Positions 59,305 to 64,000 of a stretch of 64,000 nucleotides of DNA are shown here, one piece after another. Under the pieces are notes generated by a model. It was not told where the DNA came from. It did no database searches and worked only from the letters and a program-made list of their open reading frames with translations. Both the position numbers and the translations under genes were made by a program. How positions within the stretch are numbered: the stretch's first letter is position 1; every line of letters begins with the position of its first letter. This stretch comes from Mauremys mutica. Lineage: Eukaryota > Chordata > Testudines > Geoemydidae. The stretch spans positions 273,650,045 to 273,714,044 of the forward strand of contig NC_059072.1 of assembly GCF_020497125.1 (NCBI RefSeq). The letters run 5' to 3'.

Positions 59305-60124
59305 GGGTATTATAGACTAGAAAAATCAAGACCCACTCTTTTTTGAAAGATCCTTTAAGAAAGATGGTGCCTAGAAAAAAAAATCTAACTAAGTTAAAAT
59401 AGTACACATGGGGCTAGAGAATGGAAAGGTATACAGCACTGCTTTGGAGTCTATATAACTGAATTTTGGATAGTCTTAAAACCAGCTTTGAAATGTATCA
59501 GGCAATTGTGCCAGACTTCCAGCATAGTCTGAGCAATAAAACATTATGGTTCTACATAAAAAACCTGGTGTACACATTGATTAGACTTGCTCATTGTTGA
59601 CCTCCTGAGTTGTGTCCCAACCACTGAAAATATATTTGCAGAGCACTTGTCTGAAGACTACAGCTGGTCCACCAAGCACTTACTTATGATCTTCAGAGAT
59701 CTAGTTTGTCCCATGGTGAGGGCTTATATAGTTTTCAACTGCTAAATTTCCTGAAAAGTTAACTAAAATTAATTATATACTTTTCTAATTTTATTTTTCC
59801 ATGTAAGTAACCATTGTACTTGCCACTGGTATATTATGTAGAGTTGAACAAATAACAGGTTTTTCTGTTCACTGGCAATTTAAAATAAAATAAAACAAAC
59901 CAAAAATCATTTTGTGTCAAAAAGAAAATAACTTCTTTTCATTTTGGGGGAGGGGAGAAATAATCAAAATGCATCCCCAAAAAGTTTAAACAAATTGAAA
60001 CATTTTGATAATATCAAAATGAAATGTCCCATTTTGTTTCAACCTGAAAAAAAATGGGTTGATTTTTTTTCAAGCATTTCAACAAAAGCAGAGGAAAGAG
60101 TCACAGAATGGCCAGAGGAGGCAC
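59305..60124. other. Intergenic DNA, nothing recognised
   Basis: No gene or named repeat. Confidence 0.5.
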
Positions 60125-60350
60125 CTCCCTTATGAACTTTAGCCAACTCATTAAGACAATCATTTCGGATGTTGGAGTCCCAGGTTCAATCTCTGTGTGA
60201 TGTGGAAAATGAATTTGAATTTGATTTTCTTATATTTTAGGAGAGGGCTGTTCCACTTGCATAAAAAAAATAAATTAGTTGAATCAAGGATTTGAACTTC
60301 ATTCTCCTAGGTGAGTGTCCTAACTACCAGGCTGTAGTCAGTCTCAGGCG
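60125..60350. repeat. tRNA-like foldback repeat
   Basis: Left 'ggagtcccaggttcaatctc' (B-box-like) and right inverted segment 'gatttgaacttcattctcc', 'ggtgagtgtcctaactacca'. Same family as the inner part of 54311-55126. A 'gcctgtag'-type border is followed directly by the Harbinger relic. Confidence 0.6.
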
Positions 60351-60351
60351 A

Positions 60352-61110
60352 TGTCTACTCTACAAAGTTTGGTTGATTCAAGTTACTTCAGCATAAATCC
60401 ACCAGAGTTAGTAAATCTCTCATATGTGTTCATATCTGACCCCTTGAGCTAGCACTTCATGTACTCTCCAGGAGTACTTGTGTTGATGTACCATGTGGTG
60501 CACCATGGGTAGGTATCCCAGTGTGCCACTTACCATCTTCTATCACACTGATTTTGGAAGATATTGGCAATGCATGGTAGGACGGAAATGAGTTACACCG
60601 GGGACTTGGCGCAATGGGTCAAGTTCCCATTATGAATCTTTCTTCATCCCAAAATGTCATCCATATCCCATAATTTTTGCACCTTTTAAAAAAATCTCAC
60701 AAATCCATATGAAGATTTCATTGTCTGCCATGTCTGATAGAAGGATGGAGCCTAAACAGTTCTGCACTATTGCCATGAACATTGCAAACAATCCTTCAGT
60801 ACTTGCTGAGCCATTGGAAGAACTGCAACATCGGAGTACATGGAGGACAGTTTGCTGTGAGACATAGCGAATACCAATTCAAGGTTGTTCATGAAGCAGC
60901 TGCAGATGGTGGGGCATTGCTTCTAGGCCTGAGAAACAGGCACTGGCTGGTTTGGGATAAAGAACAGTGACTATAGATCTTTTGGGTGCAAACCTGTGTG
61001 CCTCTCCCCAGCACTCCAGTTCATGGACACCAGAATGAGAACTGCACTGACAGTTGAGAAACGAGTGGTGATCACACTGTAGAAGTTTGTACAGCCTGAC
61101 TGCTATGAAA
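60352..61110 (+). mobile_element. Old Harbinger relic, plus strand
   Basis: Starts gatgtctactctacaaag, a Harbinger-type left end. From about 60748, MEPKQFCTIAMNIANNPSV corresponds to the transposase N-terminus (MDPAQLHTAIVDVL in the young copies). 61036-61118 reads MRTALTVEKRVVITL, a stop, then KFVQPDCYENTVS, corresponding to MRAALTVEKRVAIALWKLA...DSYRSVG. Everything beyond, including the catalytic core, is gone. It is clearly much older than the tandem pair at 13.4-21.2 kb, and its transposase remnant lies on the opposite strand. Confidence 0.8.
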
Positions 61111-61189
61111 ACACTGTCTCACGGCCAGCCAGAGAATTACCCTGACGGGTTGCATGCGGCCCAAGGGCCACAGGTTGCCCACCACTGTT
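61111..61189. mobile_element. Right end of a hAT element, truncated
   Basis: 'gttgcatgcggcccaagggc' and the end ggttgcccaccactg are the right terminus of a hAT whose ends resemble those at 8612-9285. Its left part is missing, and the junction with the Harbinger relic is abrupt. Confidence 0.65.
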
Positions 61190-61519
61190 CCACAGCCTAG
61201 GCTTTTGTGAGCCATTCACCATCATTCATCATCTTAATACTTCCCTGTGGCAACTACATAAATTCCCTATATCAAAAATCATAATAAGAAAGTATTTACT
61301 AAATTTTTTTTGTCCTCTCATGCAATTTTGAAGTTAGAACTAAGGAGGTGGAGCAAGCACCACTTAATCAGGCAGGCCTCCAATGGCTGGTTTGAGAGCC
61401 ATCCCATGAACAAGAGCTTTCTGGAAATGCAAAGTAAAGCTTGGTTAACAAAGGAAACATGAAGTTACTTATTAAAACTCACAATTCATTATCTTTGAGA
61501 TTATATTTTGGTTTCTTTT
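61190..61519. other. Intergenic DNA, nothing recognised
   Basis: No gene or named repeat. Confidence 0.5.
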
Positions 61520-61647
61520 GGCCTGATCCAGTAAAACGCTTCTTTCATATCTAAGAAGTGGATACAAATTATTCCCTTTGGCTCCAATGGCAGTATTCAC
61601 ATGCTTAAAGCTAACTGCATGCTTAAATGTTTTGCTGGATTAGGGTC
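61520..61647. mobile_element. Short MITE with 'ggcctgatcc' ends
   Basis: Left ggcctgatccagtaaaac and right gttttgctggattagggtc are imperfect inverted repeats. The middle has 'acatgcttaaagctaactgc' and 'atgcttaaatg'. Matches a small inverted-repeat family I associate with turtles. The flanking duplication is not clear. Confidence 0.6.
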
Positions 61648-63392
61648 TTTGTCACTAAAATTCATGACATCTGTGGGTTATAAAACACAAAAAAAAGCAA
61701 ATAAATTGTTAACCTTCTTTAGCTGTTCAGACTGCCTTTCTGTGGGAAGCTCACATCAAGTAACCAGACTTCATCAAGATACCCCCATTAATTTAAATTA
61801 AATATGTCTGACCTGAGAAATCATATCCCTTGATGATGGATGCAAATAGAATGAGATCATTGATTTGATTAAATTCCTTTTTGTTTTAGCTGGGATTTAA
61901 GTAGCCCAGTTTGTGCACTGCAGAACTAATGACTCCACCCCGATGGGTCTCTATGTACTTCTTGAGTTCAAACAGTTTGCATGCCATGTGCTGAACACCT
62001 ATACATTATTCCATTAAGCTTCACCCTTTCCTCCCTGTTTCAAGGACAAGTTTCCGCTTCCAGATGGAATGGAACACAAAAATTATAATATAGAGAGAAA
62101 TGTAGTCTACTACAATGTCTCTGTCATTTTAAAGTTCAGTTGAGCCAAAAGATAACTTCTCTTGTTTCTCTTATAACCATGGAGTGTGGCAAGAAAATCA
62201 GTGACAACTCAATTTATGACAAAATGTTTCCATATCTATGAAGGTGATTTACTCAATTGAGGATTGACGACTATGGTATAGCCGTCACTGACTCTGGAGA
62301 AACAATTATTTGCAGCAGCACTGAAGCTTAGGAATCATGTGTCTGTGTGTGCATCTCACAATGCGTAGGTAAAAATAGGTCATCAATATAGTTTGACAGT
62401 GCACAAAGGCACCATTTATATCAAAATGCTGTGAAGAAGGTATTTAGAATTTGCCTCAGATGGAGATAGATATGTTGGAAGTATTTGTTCTGCTCTTGAC
62501 ATTTAAACCTGTAAACAGTACTTTGATGTTTTTGTAAGCTTTTTGTTGCAATTGTCGAATAAATCTTGGCTTATTTAGCTCCATCCCAAAGAGGTGTTTG
62601 TAACAATATGGCCAAGTAAGCATAATGTCCTAAGTGTTAATGTTGCTCTGGTTGCCTTGTACTCGAAGTTGGTTTAGCTGAAAAACCAAAGCAGCCTGAC
62701 CACAGCACTCTCACTGTATCAGCCTATCCATTAGGAATTCTTATTATATTGTTATGGTTATTTAATGGGAATTAAGTATTTACCTTTAGTGCAGGTGTCT
62801 ATAAAGACAGTTTGTGAAAATGTGTGCTAGTGCTAATTATTTTTATGAAGTGTACATTGATCAAAATGTTCAATATCTGTGCAGCATGGATGAATTTCAT
62901 CCCCTTGTAGAGAGACCATACAAGGCTCTTTCTGCTACAAAAACCCTGAGTGAAGGGCTTGTTTGGAGTATCCTTTTGTGGGGTTGCTGTAGGCTCCATG
63001 TTGACTCTCAGTAGACTAAAGGACAGACTGGAGAAGAGTCCCAGGTTCTGCAATTTACATGGCTCCAGAGGATAGAAAGCACAGCAAGTGTAAAGTTACA
63101 GCACCCCCCACAACCTCAATTCCTTGGATGAAGACAATTTAGTCAGGCATTTTGTTTGTAAGGGTGAATTTCACACATTATGTGTGATCTCAGTCAATGT
63201 TTACATTTTAACGCTCATTCAGAGTATTAAAGCCTCAATTCTGTAAACACATTACTACTAGCAGTGGCCCCAAAATACTAGACCATCCAAGTAGGAACTT
63301 TATTCACTGTTATAAAATCTCTGCAGGGAGTCAGAGGAAGCAATACAAGCACTGGATAGCCCTGGATAGACATTCACTAATTTTAAATATTT
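61648..63392. other. Intergenic DNA, nothing recognised
   Basis: No gene or named repeat. The frames at 62799-63053 have no domain-like features. Confidence 0.5.
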
Positions 63393-63600
63393 ATTATTAA
63401 TTATTATTATTATTCCAGGAGTGCTCAAAGGCTCTAGTCAGAACTAGGGCCTCAGTGCACTAAGTGCTGTCCACAGTAAGAGAATTCCTGTCACAAAGAC
63501 TTTACACTCTTTACAACCCCTCTCCCCCAGGAAATGAGCAAGTATTATTAACCCCAGTTTACAAATGGGGGTGCTACATTCTCACACTCTCTCTGACATA
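63393..63600 (-). repeat. MIR/CORE-like SINE
   Basis: Begins with an (ATT)n run, then 'gtgctcaaaggctctagtca', 'gcactaagtgctgtcca', and 'tattattaaccccagtttac', then 'aaatggggg'. The last part is the complement of the MIR tail type 'gtaaaatggggataataata'. Longest of the three copies in this window. Confidence 0.65.
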
Positions 63601-63654
63601 GTGACAATTCTACTGTGGATAAATACTTAAGTGTTATTGGGCTTGAGAGGGGAG

Positions 63655-63790
63655 AGCGAGAGGGGATGGAGTAGTCCAGTGGTTACAGTACCTACCAGGG
63701 AGGTGGGAGACTCTGGGTACAGGCCCCCTGCTCCAATTCTATTTCTTTAATTACCCAGAATACAACTTCAATTGGAGAGACTTAGCCCTG
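63655..63790 (+). repeat. tRNA-like repeat segment
   Basis: 'gtagtccagtggttacagta' (A-box-like) is followed about 28 bases later by 'gactctgggtacaggcccc' (B-box-like). It is the left half of the family seen at 54311-55126. No inverted partner is present before the next element. Confidence 0.65.
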
Positions 63791-64000
63791 GTCTACACAC
63801 AGCCCCTGGTTTGAACTAGGGTGCGCGAATTCAGCTACGTGAATAACGTAGCTGAATTCGAACTACCCTAGTTCGAATGACTTACCGTCCAGACGCCGCG
63901 GAAGCGAACTCCGCGGCTCCAAGGTCGACTCCGGCAACTCCTCCTGCCGCGGTGGAGTACCGGAGTCGACCGCAGCGCTTCCGGAGTTCGAACTATCGCG
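63789..64000 (+). mobile_element. TIR-type DNA transposon, cut by the window end
   Basis: Starts 'ccctggtctacacacagccc' and is full of 'ttcgaa' and 'gttcgaac' motifs with a short palindrome (gaattcagctacg, then cgtagctgaattc, 63829-63861). The end type and the density of CpG resemble young Harbinger-type elements. Only the first 212 bases are inside the window. Confidence 0.6.

Noticed and set aside
51915..63740. tRNA genes at the tRNA-like segments
   Set aside because: Only A-box- and B-box-like pieces are present; no acceptor or anticodon stem can be drawn, and several occur as inverted pairs inside repeats.

Overview
This 64 kb window looks like repeat-rich, gene-free nuclear DNA of a turtle, or at least a non-avian reptile. 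It holds many CR1 LINE fragments on both strands, PIF/Harbinger elements of the type with a Myb/SANT-like partner gene, hAT elements with 8-bp target duplications, foldback elements beginning with a 'gtctacac'-type terminus, and MIR-like and 5S-rRNA-like SINE remains. I recognised the families by eye, without a repeat library. I found no exon of a conventional host gene, no tRNA, rRNA or snRNA gene, and nothing prokaryotic.

Layout. 1-13 kb: three CR1 copies (about 2155-4110 minus, 6338-7167 plus, 7755-9507 plus). Two carry clean hAT insertions (6563-6916, 8612-9285) and one carries a palindromic SINE-like insertion (3830-4047). A hAT also sits inside a foldback element (10946-11192), and a solo LTR with a 5-bp target duplication lies at 11710-12871. 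13.4-21.2 kb: two near-identical Harbinger transposons in tandem. The left copy keeps an intact transposase frame but has a broken Myb-like gene; the right copy keeps the Myb-like gene but has a 1-bp frameshift in the transposase. 22.5-26.8 kb: a CR1 fragment, a perfect 168-bp tandem duplication, three TTA-flanked MITEs, a minisatellite and a hAT foldback MITE. 27-33 kb: mostly single-copy-looking AT-rich DNA with an old CR1 at 32153-33232.

33.6-37.8 kb: two hAT foldback MITEs upstream of a decayed tyrosine-recombinase retrotransposon, in the order RT/RNase H tail, tyrosine recombinase, SGNH-type hydrolase. 42.4-45.1 kb: a decayed RTE-like LINE on the minus strand. 47.5-48.2 kb: a 164-bp unit repeated three times at the 5' edge of a CR1 tail. 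49.8-55.9 kb: a 5S-like SINE, a foldback element, a second palindromic SINE-like insertion, further hAT MITEs, and an 816-bp TAA-flanked element containing tRNA-like segments in both orientations. 58-64 kb: scattered MITEs, an old Harbinger relic on the plus strand, a MIR-like repeat, and the start of another TIR-type element cut by the window edge.

Working relations. The only apparently usable proteins are the Harbinger transposase of the left copy and the Myb-like DNA-binding protein of the right copy. In this superfamily the two act together, so the tandem pair could in principle supply both functions between them. Everything else is decayed or non-autonomous. The best leads are the complementary Harbinger pair and an antisense ORF in its intron, the two independent palindromic SINE-like insertions, the tRNA-like segments inside a TIR element, and the RT-YR-SGNH retroelement.
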